Assembly: GCA_964623315.1 (NCBI GenBank)
Contig: CAZUSU010000006.1
Coordinates: forward strand, 1-31,624
Source: CAZUSU01 sp964623315
Lineage (GTDB): Bacteria > Patescibacteriota > Patescibacteriia > Magasanikbacterales > 2-02-FULL-50-9b
Direction: 5' to 3'
Length of the DNA: 31,624 bases
Below, in pieces: positions 15,219 through 23,588 of the stretch. The notes beneath the pieces were generated by a model, which saw only the letters and a list, made by a program, of their open reading frames with translations, had not been told where the DNA came from and ran no database searches. The position numbers were made by a program, and so were the translations under genes. Position 1 is the first letter of the stretch. Each line of letters opens with the position of its first letter.

Positions 15219-16255
15219 CTCGCTTACTCTTTGATGCGCGCGCGCTCGCCGAACCATACCCCACCGGCGTTACGGTGGTGGCAGAGCAATTCTTGGAACG
15301 ATTGCGTGAACGGGTACCGGAATTATCCGTTCTCACGGCAGGAGACGCGCGATCCAACGCACTCGCCAATATCGGCTACGGGCTGTGCCTCAACACCGTA
15401 GAACATACCGCGCACGCGCCATTGGACGCACCAATAATCTTTTTTTCTCCTAATTTAAATTTTGCTCATACGCGACGCGACACACGACGCGTTGCCGTCG
15501 TGCACGATCTTTCTTTTTTGCACGCGCCCTATTGGTTCGGTCCGCGCGCGCGTTTGTGGCATATCGCCGTTAGCGCACAAAAACAGTTGCGCCGCGCCGA
15601 TACCATTATCGCCGTTTCACATTGGACGGCACACGACGTACACACAACGCTGGACGTCCCAAAAGAAAAAATTCTCACCATCCATCCGCACACGCCGGCA
15701 CCGGTGAACTATATAAGGCCACGCCTTCCTTTTTCAAACGAACCCTTTTTTTTATTTCTCGGCACATTAGAAAAAAGAAAAAATATTGACGGCATCATAG
15801 CGGCGTTTGCCGTGGCGCACACCGTACCCGCACTCGCAGAACACCATCTGGTGCTTGCCGGCCGCGCCGGATTTGGTGCGCCACCTACAACCACCTTGCC
15901 GCCCTATATTCACCACCTTCCTTACCCGAGTGAGGCGGAAAAATGGTGGCTCCTGCGCAATGCAGAGGCACTGGTGTATCCTTCTTTTTTTGAGGGCTTT
16001 GGATTGCCACCATTGGAAGCGGCGGCGGTTGGTTGCCCTATCATCTCGTCCAACGTCACCGCACTACCCGAAACCATTGGCGACGGTGCCCTCCTTGTTT
16101 CGCCGTACGATCTTTCGCAAATTGTCATTGCGCTTGAAGCAGTGGTGGTTGACCCCCTGCTCCGTTTGCACCTCACTGCGCGCGCCGAAGCCCGCGCCGC
16201 ATGGTATAGTATAGAACGGCAACGCGCGGCGTTTGATTCACTTTTCCCCTTATGA
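15215..16255 (+). CDS. Glycosyltransferase family 4 (GT-B), second
   Basis: This 346-residue protein opens with LLFDARALAEPYPTGV, typical of bacterial mannosyl- or rhamnosyl-transferase-like GT4 enzymes. The donor-binding half contains FFLFLGTLEKRKNIDGIIAA and YPSFFEGFGLPPLEAAAVG, followed by CPIISSNVTALPETIGDGA. It begins in the ATGA overlap with the previous gene and ends in an ATGA overlap with the next. Sugar and acceptor are unknown, but the position fits stepwise elongation of the same glycan. Confidence 0.93.
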   Translation: MTRLLFDARALAEPYPTGVTVVAEQFLERLRERVPELSVLTAGDARSNALANIGYGLCLNTVEHTAHAPLDAPIIFFSPNLNFAHTRRDTRRVAVVHDLSFLHAPYWFGPRARLWHIAVSAQKQLRRADTIIAVSHWTAHDVHTTLDVPKEKILTIHPHTPAPVNYIRPRLPFSNEPFFLFLGTLEKRKNIDGIIAAFAVAHTVPALAEHHLVLAGRAGFGAPPTTTLPPYIHHLPYPSEAEKWWLLRNAEALVYPSFFEGFGLPPLEAAAVGCPIISSNVTALPETIGDGALLVSPYDLSQIVIALEAVVVDPLLRLHLTARAEARAAWYSIERQRAAFDSLFPL

Positions 16256-17340
16256 ACATCGGATTTGATGGCAGATTTATGGCGGTACAAGGTGGGCTCG
16301 GCCGTTATTGTTCAGAACTTTTGAAACATCTTTCAGCGCGTTATCCGGAAGATAATTTCACCGTACTTGCCGCCACGATGCCCCCGTCTTTGGCGCGCGC
16401 AAACATTCATCACATGCCCTCTGACACGCCGTGGTACGGCATTGCAGAACAAACTCTGCTCGGACTCACCATGAACGCATGCCCCGATGTTGCTCTGTGG
16501 CACATCCCTCACTGGAACGTGCCGCTTTTTTTGCGCCGGCCGTTTATTATGACGATTCACGACACGATTGCAGAAAAATATTCTACGCATGATGGCACCC
16601 GATGCGGTCGCTGGCGCTATTATCTAAAAAGATATGTCTGGCGATGCCTGCTCGGATTAAATATTCGTCGTGCACGCGCCATCATTACTATTTCACGCAC
16701 GGTTCGCGATGAATTAGTTGAACGATTCCCCGCGGCCGCACATAAAATAACGGTCATCCATAATGGCGTATCGTTTTTTCCCGCGGTCGGTTTGCCTCAC
16801 GAGCCACCACCGCCCCATCCTTATTTTTTAATCGTCGGTAATTCTTATCCGCATAAAAATCACGACGTTGCCTTGCGGGCGTTTGCGTATGTGGCTGAAC
16901 GTGACGAACAGGTTCATCTGAACCTCGTGACGCACGAGGATCGGTTTTCGCGCGCCGCGGCCGTACGCGCTTCTCTACAGCCGCACGCTCATCGCATACA
17001 TTTTTTGTTCGATGCAAATGACGAAGAATTAGCTCTGCAATACGCCCATGCGCGCGCCCTTATTTTTCCGTCACTCGCCGAAGGTTTTGGCTTACCGCCG
17101 TTGGAGGCATTAGGCGCAGGAACGCCCGTACTTGCAGTGCAAACACCCGTTGCACGCGAACTGCTTGAACCACACGTTATCTGGATGGACCCACATAATG
17201 CTCACGCACTTGCCGACCAACTTTTTGAACTATTGACCGCTCCGCGCCGCGCTTCAACAGATGCAATGCGTCATGCACATTCTTTTACGTGGTCTGCTGG
17301 CGCCTCTGCAACTCACGCGCTCTACAAGAATGTGTTATAA
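16252..17340 (+). CDS. Glycosyltransferase family 4 (GT-B), third
   Basis: This 362-residue protein opens with MNIGFDGRFMAVQGGLGRY, with the glycine loop that binds the donor or acceptor. The middle HIPHWNVPLFLRRPFIMTIHD and the C-terminal YFLIVGNSYPHKNHDVALRAF, FPSLAEGFGLPPLEALGAG and TPVLAVQTPVARELL are the usual GT4 signatures. It is similar in layout to the preceding gene, so the pair may have arisen by duplication. Its last codons contain the extended -10 of the DUF4012 gene. Confidence 0.93.
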   Translation: MNIGFDGRFMAVQGGLGRYCSELLKHLSARYPEDNFTVLAATMPPSLARANIHHMPSDTPWYGIAEQTLLGLTMNACPDVALWHIPHWNVPLFLRRPFIMTIHDTIAEKYSTHDGTRCGRWRYYLKRYVWRCLLGLNIRRARAIITISRTVRDELVERFPAAAHKITVIHNGVSFFPAVGLPHEPPPPHPYFLIVGNSYPHKNHDVALRAFAYVAERDEQVHLNLVTHEDRFSRAAAVRASLQPHAHRIHFLFDANDEELALQYAHARALIFPSLAEGFGLPPLEALGAGTPVLAVQTPVARELLEPHVIWMDPHNAHALADQLFELLTAPRRASTDAMRHAHSFTWSAGASATHALYKNVL

Positions 17341-17341
17341 T
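17333..17341 (+). promoter_or_regulatory. Extended -10 promoter of the DUF4012 gene
   Basis: TGT-TATAAT (-10 at 17336-17341) overlaps the stop codon of the third glycosyltransferase. The -35 is weak. The predicted leader is about 16 nt, with no SD. Confidence 0.6.
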
Positions 17342-17363
17342 ATGTTCACTTTTCTTCCCTTCC

Positions 17364-19631
17364 ATGGCGCACATTCGTGGCACACACAACATTCCCGTAC
17401 AGCGCGGCGAACATCTGATTTCGTCGCATGTTGCCCATATAGAAAATAACGCCGCGCATGCGGCGGCATCTCTGCACCCCACCCTGCGTCACCGCGAGCC
17501 CGCGCCACAGCCGCCGCCCCCCTCGCAGCCACTTAAAATTGAACTGCTGCCGGCCATGACCACCGTTCGCGAAAAACTGCGCGCCCGCATGCGCGCTCGT
17601 GTGAGTGATGCACAAACACCGTCGCGTCTTACAAAAATAAAAAACGCGATTCAAAACCACGCAAAAAAATTTCCCCATGCAAAAGCGCTCGGATCGTTTG
17701 TGTTGGTTGCACTGCTTGTCGTGTCACCGCTTCATGCCATCACCACCTTTGAAAAAATCAATTCTGCACGCGGCGCGCTGACATCTCTTGGATCAATCTC
17801 TGCGGCGCCCTTTGCCACGGCCAGCGAAACAGTCACCGAAACACTCCGCGTCTTTCATTCGGCGCAAAATTCTTTATCGCGCGTCACGGGAATTGAAGAG
17901 TTTTTGTTGATTCATACGCCCATTATCGGCGAACGGTTTGGCGTGGTACAGCGTCTCACGGCCGCCGGAGAGCGTGTGTCCTTTGCCGCGGCGTCGTATA
18001 TGCAACTTTTTAAAACACTCCAGCAGGGCGCCGACGCTCCTGTTATTGAGCGTTTAAGTTTATTTTTTGAAGGCAATCGCGCCGTTGTACGTGATTTGGA
18101 AATCGCCGCAGATTTAGTACGACCGATAAACCCAGATAGTTTTACGGATGAAACGCAACGTACGCGTATTCGCCAAGCGCGCGCCGCAATTCTTGCGCTT
18201 TACAATGATGCAGGGTATTTAATCTCTGCCGGTCCGGTTATTTTATCAACGCTTGGGTCACTGACGCCGCGCCGTTATTTGGTGGTATTTCAAAATCCTG
18301 CAGAACTGCGGCCCACAGGCGGATTTATCGGATCTTTTGCCTTGCTTGATATTAAGAATGGCGCCGTACAAAAACTTTTCGTACCTCCCGGCGGGTCGTA
18401 TGATTTGCAAGGCGTGTTAAAAACAAATGTACATGCGCCGCTCCCGCTCCACATCATTAATGCGCGATGGGAATTTCAAGATGGCAACTGGTTTCCGGAC
18501 TTTCCCACGTCCGCTCGCAAATTAATGTGGTTTTTAGAAAAGTCACAAGGTCCAACCGTTGATGGGGTGATTGCAATCAACGCCTCGGTTCTGCCCGCAC
18601 TACTTGCCGTTGTCGGTCCGGTCACTTTGGAAAACGGACAAACCGTCACCGCAGATGACGCTCTGCAATATCTGCGCCAATCAATAAATACCTCTGTGGC
18701 ACAAGGGAGCAATAAGCCAAAACAAATAGTTACCGACCTCGCGCCCGCGTTGGTTAAAACGGTTACCGAAGGGTCACGCGAAAAATTCTTAGGATTAATC
18801 ACCACACTTTTGCAATCATTGGAACGGCGCGATATTCAATTTTACGCGCGTGATGAATCGTTACAACGACAAATTACCTCTTTTGGATGGGACGGTGCGG
18901 TGCGCGATAATCCTGATGGCGATTATTTATTTGTGGTCAACACCAATATCGGCGGTCAAAAAACCGATGCGGTGGTCAAACAATCCATTGACCATCAGGC
19001 ACAAATTGCCGAGGACGGCACTGTCCGCGTAACGGTGCGCTTGGTGCGTACACAAAGCTACAGCGATCGCGCATTTGAAGGAGGCCCCAACGTTACCTAC
19101 ACCCGCTTGTACGTTCCGCGTGGCAGTATTTTGGAAAATGCGGTAGGATTTACTTCACCAGCCGAGACGTCTTTTCAAGCGGCGCCCGCGTGGCAAAAAG
19201 AAGATGAAGATTTGCGTGCGATAGAAAAAACAATTGGCACGGATCCCGCTACCGGCACGCGCATGACCGAAGAATTTGGTCACACGGTATTTGGAAACTG
19301 GATGATTACCAAACCGGGGGGTACCACCGAAGCGGTCATCACCTATCGCATCCCGCTGGTGGTGCGTCCGGACAATCCCACATGGATGCAGGGCCTTGTC
19401 GCGCCGATTGTACCGCTCACGCCCGTTGCCAATTATCGTTTTTTTGCGCAACACCAATCCGGCGCCATCAATGACACCCTTTCGTCGCGTGTTATAATTC
19501 CTGAATCGTGGCGTCCGGCATGGGTCACCAATCCGCTTGCACGCATAGCAAACAATGGCATACTAATTGAAACACCTTTTACTCAAGATGAACAATATGG
19601 AACGACGTTCTACCTCACACAAAACCCGTAA
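17364..19631 (+). CDS. DUF4012-family membrane-anchored envelope protein
   Basis: The protein has 755 residues from ATG at 17364; upstream in-frame codons overlap the promoter and glycosyltransferase. The N-terminal 107 residues are Pro/His/Arg-rich and cytoplasmic, then one transmembrane helix lies at about 108-126. The large external part includes PRRYLVVFQNPAELRPTGGF followed by IGSFALLDIKNGAV, the hallmark of DUF4012, and GPTVDGVIAINASVLPALL. The family is widespread in CPR and in Gram-positive bacteria near polysaccharide genes. It is probably involved in anchoring or exporting the glycan made by the upstream enzymes; that is inference. The 3' end overlaps the next gene. Confidence 0.87.
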   Translation: MAHIRGTHNIPVQRGEHLISSHVAHIENNAAHAAASLHPTLRHREPAPQPPPPSQPLKIELLPAMTTVREKLRARMRARVSDAQTPSRLTKIKNAIQNHAKKFPHAKALGSFVLVALLVVSPLHAITTFEKINSARGALTSLGSISAAPFATASETVTETLRVFHSAQNSLSRVTGIEEFLLIHTPIIGERFGVVQRLTAAGERVSFAAASYMQLFKTLQQGADAPVIERLSLFFEGNRAVVRDLEIAADLVRPINPDSFTDETQRTRIRQARAAILALYNDAGYLISAGPVILSTLGSLTPRRYLVVFQNPAELRPTGGFIGSFALLDIKNGAVQKLFVPPGGSYDLQGVLKTNVHAPLPLHIINARWEFQDGNWFPDFPTSARKLMWFLEKSQGPTVDGVIAINASVLPALLAVVGPVTLENGQTVTADDALQYLRQSINTSVAQGSNKPKQIVTDLAPALVKTVTEGSREKFLGLITTLLQSLERRDIQFYARDESLQRQITSFGWDGAVRDNPDGDYLFVVNTNIGGQKTDAVVKQSIDHQAQIAEDGTVRVTVRLVRTQSYSDRAFEGGPNVTYTRLYVPRGSILENAVGFTSPAETSFQAAPAWQKEDEDLRAIEKTIGTDPATGTRMTEEFGHTVFGNWMITKPGGTTEAVITYRIPLVVRPDNPTWMQGLVAPIVPLTPVANYRFFAQHQSGAINDTLSSRVIIPESWRPAWVTNPLARIANNGILIETPFTQDEQYGTTFYLTQNP

Positions 19632-21051
19632 ACGCGCCGCGCCGCCGGTTTCACTGCCGCCGGAGGACCTGCTAGAAGAAACGCTGGAAGAGTTCTACCA
19701 AGAACCGGACGGCACCGTCCCTGATATGAAACATTTTGAACGCGCGCGCAACCGCACCGGCGCGACCGTTGCTTTTTTTACGCTCGTGGTATTGGCGTTA
19801 GCCAGTGGCGCCGCGTGGCTCGGTTATTTTGTGTTTACTCCCGCACAAAAATTTTCCGAACAACAAATTAGCGTCACCATTTCTGCGCCACAACCCGTGA
19901 TCATTGGTGTGCCGCAAAAATATGTCGTCACGGTACGCAATGATAGTGTGCTTGCGCTTGCGTCATCGGAAGTTTACGTAAAATTACCCCAGCCGTTTGT
20001 TGTCACTGATGCACAGCCGGCGGCCGCCACCAATAAATACGAACGATGGATCACCGGCTCAGTTGACGCCGGAAGCGTCAAAACCATTACTATTACCGGC
20101 GTGCAGGGAATAAGCCCCTCTCCGGCTCCGGCCGCAATGGCGCGCGCGTTATTGTCCTATCGTCCGTCCAACTTCAACGCTGATTTTCAAAAAAGTGTTG
20201 ACCAGCCGCTCGGCGATCCTACCCTCCCTTTCGTATTGCGCATTAACGCCACAACCAAAGATAAAAAAACACAACAGCTTGTTGCAACAATAAAAAATGA
20301 AACGGCGGAAATAATTTCTGGCACCACAGCGGTGATAACCGTTGGAACAGGTTTTGTTATTTCCACCTCAACACCCGTCGCACAAATGCGTGGCGTAGAG
20401 GCGCTGGTCCCTCTCCCCGCTATCGCACCACAAACAGAACAAAAAATAACCATCACCGGCACGCTTGGTCCCACCGGATTGGCAACGCAAAAGTTTTTGG
20501 TGAATCGTTTGGTGGAACAAACCGAACTGCTTATCGCGTCAGCATCACAGGAACGCACCGCCCTGCCGCAGGCAATCGTCGGCGTAGAATCTACCCAGCC
20601 GCTCATTATTGTGACACGCACGGCCGGAACCGAGGCAAGCACCGTTCGTCCCAATGAGTTCGTTGATATTTCCCTCACGTTTACTAATACCACCCTTAAG
20701 CCGCTCAAAAATGTGGCTCTGCAACTGCAAGTGGAAGCGCCGTCGGTGCAAAATAAAAGCGTGTTTGATTACACCCGTCTTGATACCATCGGCGAGCCGG
20801 ACATTATTGGTAAACAGCTTTCACCCACGCGCCGCCTTGGCACGATTACGTGGAAAGTCGGAACTAAACTTCCGGAACTAAAAGAATTATCCCCATCCCA
20901 AACCGTTACGTTAAGCGCTCGCCTGTTTGCGCGCGACGCCGAAACACTTTCTGCCGCGGCCGATGATCTAACCGTCGCAATTACCGGAAAAATGATTGCG
21001 GACGGAACGACCCTTGCGACAGAACCAACGACACTGCAATTAATCAAATAG
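19588..21051 (+). CDS. Single-pass membrane protein with Ig-like/DUF11-type ectodomain
   Basis: About 487 residues from ATG at 19588; ATG at 19597 is an alternative, and the upstream TTG is unlikely. The N-terminus is basic (RRSTSHKTRKR), then an acidic stretch, then one transmembrane helix at about 60-85 (VAFFTLVVLALASGAAWLGYF). The ectodomain is Thr/Val-rich and beta-like, with repeated phrases such as KYVVTVRNDSVLALASSEVYV and VDISLTFTNTTLKPLKNVAL, resembling tandem DUF11/Ig-like cell-surface folds. It overlaps the DUF4012 end by 44 nt, which suggests coupled translation and a joint envelope role. Confidence 0.78.
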   Translation: MNNMERRSTSHKTRKRAAPPVSLPPEDLLEETLEEFYQEPDGTVPDMKHFERARNRTGATVAFFTLVVLALASGAAWLGYFVFTPAQKFSEQQISVTISAPQPVIIGVPQKYVVTVRNDSVLALASSEVYVKLPQPFVVTDAQPAAATNKYERWITGSVDAGSVKTITITGVQGISPSPAPAAMARALLSYRPSNFNADFQKSVDQPLGDPTLPFVLRINATTKDKKTQQLVATIKNETAEIISGTTAVITVGTGFVISTSTPVAQMRGVEALVPLPAIAPQTEQKITITGTLGPTGLATQKFLVNRLVEQTELLIASASQERTALPQAIVGVESTQPLIIVTRTAGTEASTVRPNEFVDISLTFTNTTLKPLKNVALQLQVEAPSVQNKSVFDYTRLDTIGEPDIIGKQLSPTRRLGTITWKVGTKLPELKELSPSQTVTLSARLFARDAETLSAAADDLTVAITGKMIADGTTLATEPTTLQLIK

Positions 21052-21055
21052 CACT

Positions 21056-21997
21056 ATGGAATCTGCCCCAAAAATAGAAGCGGTTGCCACAGTAGAAGCG
21101 GTTGCCGCTCAGCCGCCGGAACGTACTGCCTTAGCGCCAGAAAAACTCGCCACTTTGCACGCCAAAGTTGCCGCCGCACTTTCACCAGATGCGCGCCCAC
21201 TTGACGCCGCGTTTGCAAGTTCTGCCGAATCAGAAAAAAAATCGCTTTTGGAAGCGCGCGTTGCCCGCCTTACGGCAACGGTAGAAAAATTCAGCACCAT
21301 GAACTCCAAAGGTGCAAAACAGCTATTGGAGACACGTAAAATTGAGCTTGCCGAAGCGCTAGCAAAATTAGCAGAGCTTGGTGGTGGTGAAAAACTTCCT
21401 ACTGCGGTAGCAGAAGCGGCCCCTGCCGCCGCGAATGAAGCACCAAATGCAATTCAGCAAGCAGAAGCAGTGATGAAAGAGCTGATGGCAGACCCTGCGC
21501 TAAAATTGGACGCAGAATTTGCGTCACGCCAGCGATTATTCGCCGGCGCAAAGACGTCGGATGAAAAAACAAAATTTGCCGCACACTTATTGGACTTCGC
21601 AAATAAACGCGCGGCGGCAAAACAACACACTGAAAGCGTTATTGCGTCGGCAGAAAAAACTGTAGCGACTCATGCGGAAAGTAAGGCATCAAAAAAACCA
21701 GAACCCAAAACAGCGGAGCAAGCCGAAGATGAAACAACTCGCGCCAAGAGGCAACGCATAACCGAGTTGACCGCCAACCTGAAAGACGTTGATCTGGAAA
21801 CATACGCGTTACGCAAACAACTTCAAGCAAAAATCGGCGCAGTAAATCCATCTGAGCTTCCGCCGTCACTGGCCGTTTATGCGTCAAAGGTTGGCAAAGG
21901 AAACAACAATGATGATGCGAATTTTATTGCCGAGGCAGAGGCCTTTTTGAAAACAAAAGAAGCGGCGCCGGCGCCCGCGGAAAAAAGGGCGGCGTAG
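21056..21997 (+). CDS. Ala/Glu/Lys-rich helical cytoplasmic protein, 313 aa
   Basis: Not recognised. The protein has no signal peptide or membrane helix and begins 4 nt after the preceding stop, so it closes the envelope operon. It has very high Ala, Glu and Lys. Helical segments around 70-110 (SLLEARVARLTATVEKF) and 235-265 (QRITELTANLKDVDLETYALR) are likely coiled coils, linked by Ala/Pro-rich disordered stretches. It may be a cytoplasmic adaptor or a filament-like protein. Confidence 0.72.
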   Translation: MESAPKIEAVATVEAVAAQPPERTALAPEKLATLHAKVAAALSPDARPLDAAFASSAESEKKSLLEARVARLTATVEKFSTMNSKGAKQLLETRKIELAEALAKLAELGGGEKLPTAVAEAAPAAANEAPNAIQQAEAVMKELMADPALKLDAEFASRQRLFAGAKTSDEKTKFAAHLLDFANKRAAAKQHTESVIASAEKTVATHAESKASKKPEPKTAEQAEDETTRAKRQRITELTANLKDVDLETYALRKQLQAKIGAVNPSELPPSLAVYASKVGKGNNNDDANFIAEAEAFLKTKEAAPAPAEKRAA

Positions 21998-22000
21998 ATG

Positions 22001-22029
22001 CGCGCTTCGACTCCTTACGTAGACAAATT
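22001..22029. repeat. 29-bp direct repeat, left copy (tRNA 3'-end-like, putative att)
   Basis: Identical over 29 bases to 25356-25384. It begins CGCGC, then TTCGACTCCTTACGTAGACA, which can be read as T-loop TTCGACT, T-stem strand CCTTA, acceptor strand CGTAGAC and discriminator A. The 5' half of such a tRNA is absent. It marks the left border of the accessory block. Confidence 0.85.
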
Positions 22030-22050
22030 GCAAAATAATTAAAGATAAAA

Positions 22051-22093
22051 GAAAAAGACCCGCGTGGATCTATTGGAGATACTCACGCGGATC
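22051..22093 (-). terminator. Terminator of the zinc-ribbon gene
   Basis: GACCCGCGTG (22057-22066) pairs with CACGCGGATC (22084-22093) with one G-T pair. On minus TTTTTCTTTT follows. The stem includes part of the stop codon region of the gene. Confidence 0.82.
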
Positions 22094-22508
22094 GGGCGGC
22101 CATGATGGCGCGCCGTTGATACTGGTAGCAACCGTAGCAGAGTCCAAGTGCTTGAATGACTTTCGTCTCTTTGCACTTGGCGCAACTGTCAACTTTACTC
22201 CGCTGGTAACACGCATAGCAGATGGCTATGCCGGTCTCATTGCGAGCGCGCACTGCTTTGACCTCGCCACACGCGAAACATTTCTCGTGCGTGGAAGGGT
22301 CTTTGCGATAGCAGTTGTGACAGATGGCTTTGCCGGTCTCGTTGCGCATTGCCACCGGTTTGACCTCGCCACACTCGAAACATTTCTCGTGCGTGGAAGG
22401 GTCTCGGTAACGAGCCATCTGATAGCAGTTCGGACAGATGGCTTTGCCGGTCTGACGATTCTTATGGACGGTTCTGCGTTGTCCGCAGACATCACAAGTA
22501 CCCTTCAC
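22083..22508 (-). CDS. Tandem zinc-ribbon protein, 141 aa
   Basis: The protein is almost wholly made of repeats of a CxxC...CxxC unit: CDVCGQ...ICPNCY, CFECGE...ICHNCY, CFACGE...ICYACY, then CAKCKE...LCYGCY. Each unit can bind one zinc. Units two and three are linked by DPSTHEK and are nearly identical at the DNA level. The start is GTG at 22508, supported by a near-perfect SD (AAAGGAGGTG) at the right distance. Similar CxxC-CYR-type ribbons occur in DNA- or RNA-binding proteins, so nucleic-acid binding is likely. There are no catalytic residues. The gene has its own promoter, operator candidate and terminator, and lies next to the left direct repeat. Confidence 0.8.
   Translation of the reverse strand: MKGTCDVCGQRRTVHKNRQTGKAICPNCYQMARYRDPSTHEKCFECGEVKPVAMRNETGKAICHNCYRKDPSTHEKCFACGEVKAVRARNETGIAICYACYQRSKVDSCAKCKETKVIQALGLCYGCYQYQRRAIMAARSA
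22257..22404 (-). repeat. Internal 102-bp-period duplication in the zinc-ribbon gene
   Basis: The 46 bases at 22257-22302 match 22359-22404 at 45 positions, with a period of 102 nt (34 codons, one zinc-ribbon unit). Near identity at DNA level points to recent tandem duplication or gene conversion. Confidence 0.9.
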
Positions 22509-22556
22509 GGCTACACCTCCTTTTGGTTTTTTGATTTTGGAAAAAGCAAATTCAGA

Positions 22557-22604
22557 TCAGGTGACCTGACATTGTATCCTACATTATTATCGGCTTCGCG
22601 TCAA
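22557..22604 (-). promoter_or_regulatory. Promoter and operator candidate of the zinc-ribbon gene
   Basis: On minus: TTGACG (22599-22604), 17-nt spacer, TAGGAT (22576-22581). The predicted start near 22569 coincides with a perfect palindrome, TCAGGTGACCTGA (22557-22569), a good repressor-site candidate. Leader about 60 nt, ending in a strong SD. Confidence 0.75.
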
Positions 22605-22616
22605 GCCCAAAACGCA

Positions 22617-22642
22617 AACAGAAATTCTTTCGAATTTCTGTT
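22617..22642. other. Perfect 11-bp hairpin
   Basis: AACAGAAATTC (22617-22627) and GAATTTCTGTT (22632-22642) flank a 4-nt loop, between the zinc-ribbon promoter and the inverted-repeat cassette. It may end transcripts approaching from the right. Between 22643 and 22708 only AT-rich sequence is seen. Confidence 0.6.
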
Positions 22643-22708
22643 CTCAAAATACTTTTTTACTAGGTTGAAGCTCGCCAATTCTTCTGAAAAAATTTTTGAA
22701 GCGAGGGT

Positions 22709-22780
22709 GCGGCGGAATTCCTCCCCCTAACCCCCCTTCCGCCGCGCCCTCACGGGAGGCCAAATTTTTTCGCCGCCAAT
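22709..22780. repeat. Left ~72-bp inverted repeat of the XRE-CYTH-transglutaminase cassette
   Basis: The reverse complement of this arm aligns with 24488-24561. The inner 18 bases are identical (ATTGGCGGCGAAAAAATT), as is a central block AGGGCGCGGCGGAA and the outer block GAATTCCGCCGC. Each arm also holds its own hairpin (GCGGCGGAA with TTCCGCCGC). Confidence 0.82.
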
Positions 22781-22824
22781 CCAATTAAGGAAGGATTTAT
22801 CGTGGTTATATTATGGTAAAACCG

Positions 22825-22853
22825 TTGTCCAGTAAAACAACAAGTGATAAAAT
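22825..22853 (+). promoter_or_regulatory. Promoter of the XRE-CYTH-transglutaminase cassette
   Basis: TTGTCC (22825-22830), 17-nt spacer ending TGA, TAAAAT (22848-22853). A TATAAT also occurs at 22857-22862. The promoter lies just inside the left inverted repeat, so the cassette brings its own transcription start. Confidence 0.55.
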
Positions 22854-22860
22854 GTGTATA

Positions 22861-23061
22861 ATGAATATGCAGGAAATCTCTAAATAATTAGGAGAATTTG
22901 AAAAAAATTCGCGCAAGAAAAAATTGTCGCAAGGGGCGTTAGCACGACTTTTAGAGGTAGATAAAGGCTATATTAGCAACATAGAGAGGGGTAATAAAAA
23001 TCCTACCCTTGCGACAATTCAAGGATTGGCAGATGCTCTCGGCGTGTCGACCGATGAGTAA
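22861..23061 (+). pseudogene. XRE/HTH_3 regulator with in-frame TAA at codon 9
   Basis: The frame ATG-AAT-ATG-CAG-GAA-ATC-TCT-AAA is cut by TAA at 22885-22887. It then continues open in the same frame as LGEFEKNSRKKKLSQGALAR, LLEVDKGYISNIERGNKNPT and LATIQGLADALGVSTDE to a stop at 23061. This is a complete Cro/CI-type helix-turn-helix: helix 2 SQGALARLL, recognition helix GYISNIERG. A single AAA to TAA change explains the break. No ATG, GTG or TTG lies between the stop and the HTH except TTG inside it. It is either a recent pseudogene, a sequencing error, or read through. CYTH starts 10 nt downstream. Confidence 0.85.
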
Positions 23062-23071
23062 TTGAAATAAT

Positions 23072-23587
23072 ATGAAACACCTCAATATTGAAATTAAAGC
23101 AAGATGTAATGACCACGAGAAAATTCGGTCAATTTTGAAATCGCGCAATGCGGATTTTAAAGGAACAGACCACCAAATTGATACTTACTTCAAAGTGAAT
23201 AACGGTAGGTTAAAACTGCGCGAAGGAAATACTGAAAATTTTCTCGTGTTCTACGAGAGAGAAGATAAAGAAGGACCGAAACAATCTGATGTTATTTTGT
23301 TTAAGTCCGATCCAAATTCTTCACTAAAAGAAATTTTACTAACTTCTCTCGGAACTTTAGTCATGGTAGATAAGCAAAGAGAGATTTACTTCATTGAGAA
23401 TGTAAAATTTAACATTGATACAGTGAAGAATCTGGGGACATTTATGGAAATTGAGGCGATAGATAGTGATGGCTCTTACGGAAAAGAAAAACTACTCGAA
23501 CAATGCCAGAATTATCTTGATTTATTTGGTATTCCAAAAAAAGATTTAATCTCCGTTTCGTACAGCGATTTACTTTTGCAAAAATAA
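23072..23587 (+). CDS. CYTH-domain protein (class IV adenylate cyclase-like)
   Basis: This 171-residue protein opens with NIEIKARC, a variant of the ExExK signature of the CYTH superfamily (class IV adenylate cyclases, thiamine triphosphatases, and inorganic triphosphatases), with Asn in place of the first Glu as in many class IV homologues. The following QIDTYFKVNNGRLKLRE is the characteristic second strand with the R-x-K-L-R motif, and FLVFYERED and MEIEAID are later tunnel strands. The enzyme should act on a triphosphate with divalent metal; cyclase versus hydrolase is open. It ends 1 nt before the transglutaminase-like gene. Its codons are much more AT-rich than flanking genes, a sign of transfer. 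Confidence 0.87.
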   Translation: MKHLNIEIKARCNDHEKIRSILKSRNADFKGTDHQIDTYFKVNNGRLKLREGNTENFLVFYEREDKEGPKQSDVILFKSDPNSSLKEILLTSLGTLVMVDKQREIYFIENVKFNIDTVKNLGTFMEIEAIDSDGSYGKEKLLEQCQNYLDLFGIPKKDLISVSYSDLLLQK

Positions 23588-23588
23588 T

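Noticed and set aside
22257..22404. Possible CRISPR-like repeat
   Set aside because: Only two copies with a 102-nt period exist, in frame within a coding gene, so this is a protein repeat.
22116..22730. Plus-strand frame of about 204 codons over the zinc-ribbon gene
   Set aside because: It is an antisense shadow of the repeated Cys-rich gene and runs through its promoter.
22885..22887. Reassigned stop codon as an explanation for the XRE break
   Set aside because: Recoding known in CPR relatives affects TGA and not TAA, and TAA serves as a normal stop for many genes here.
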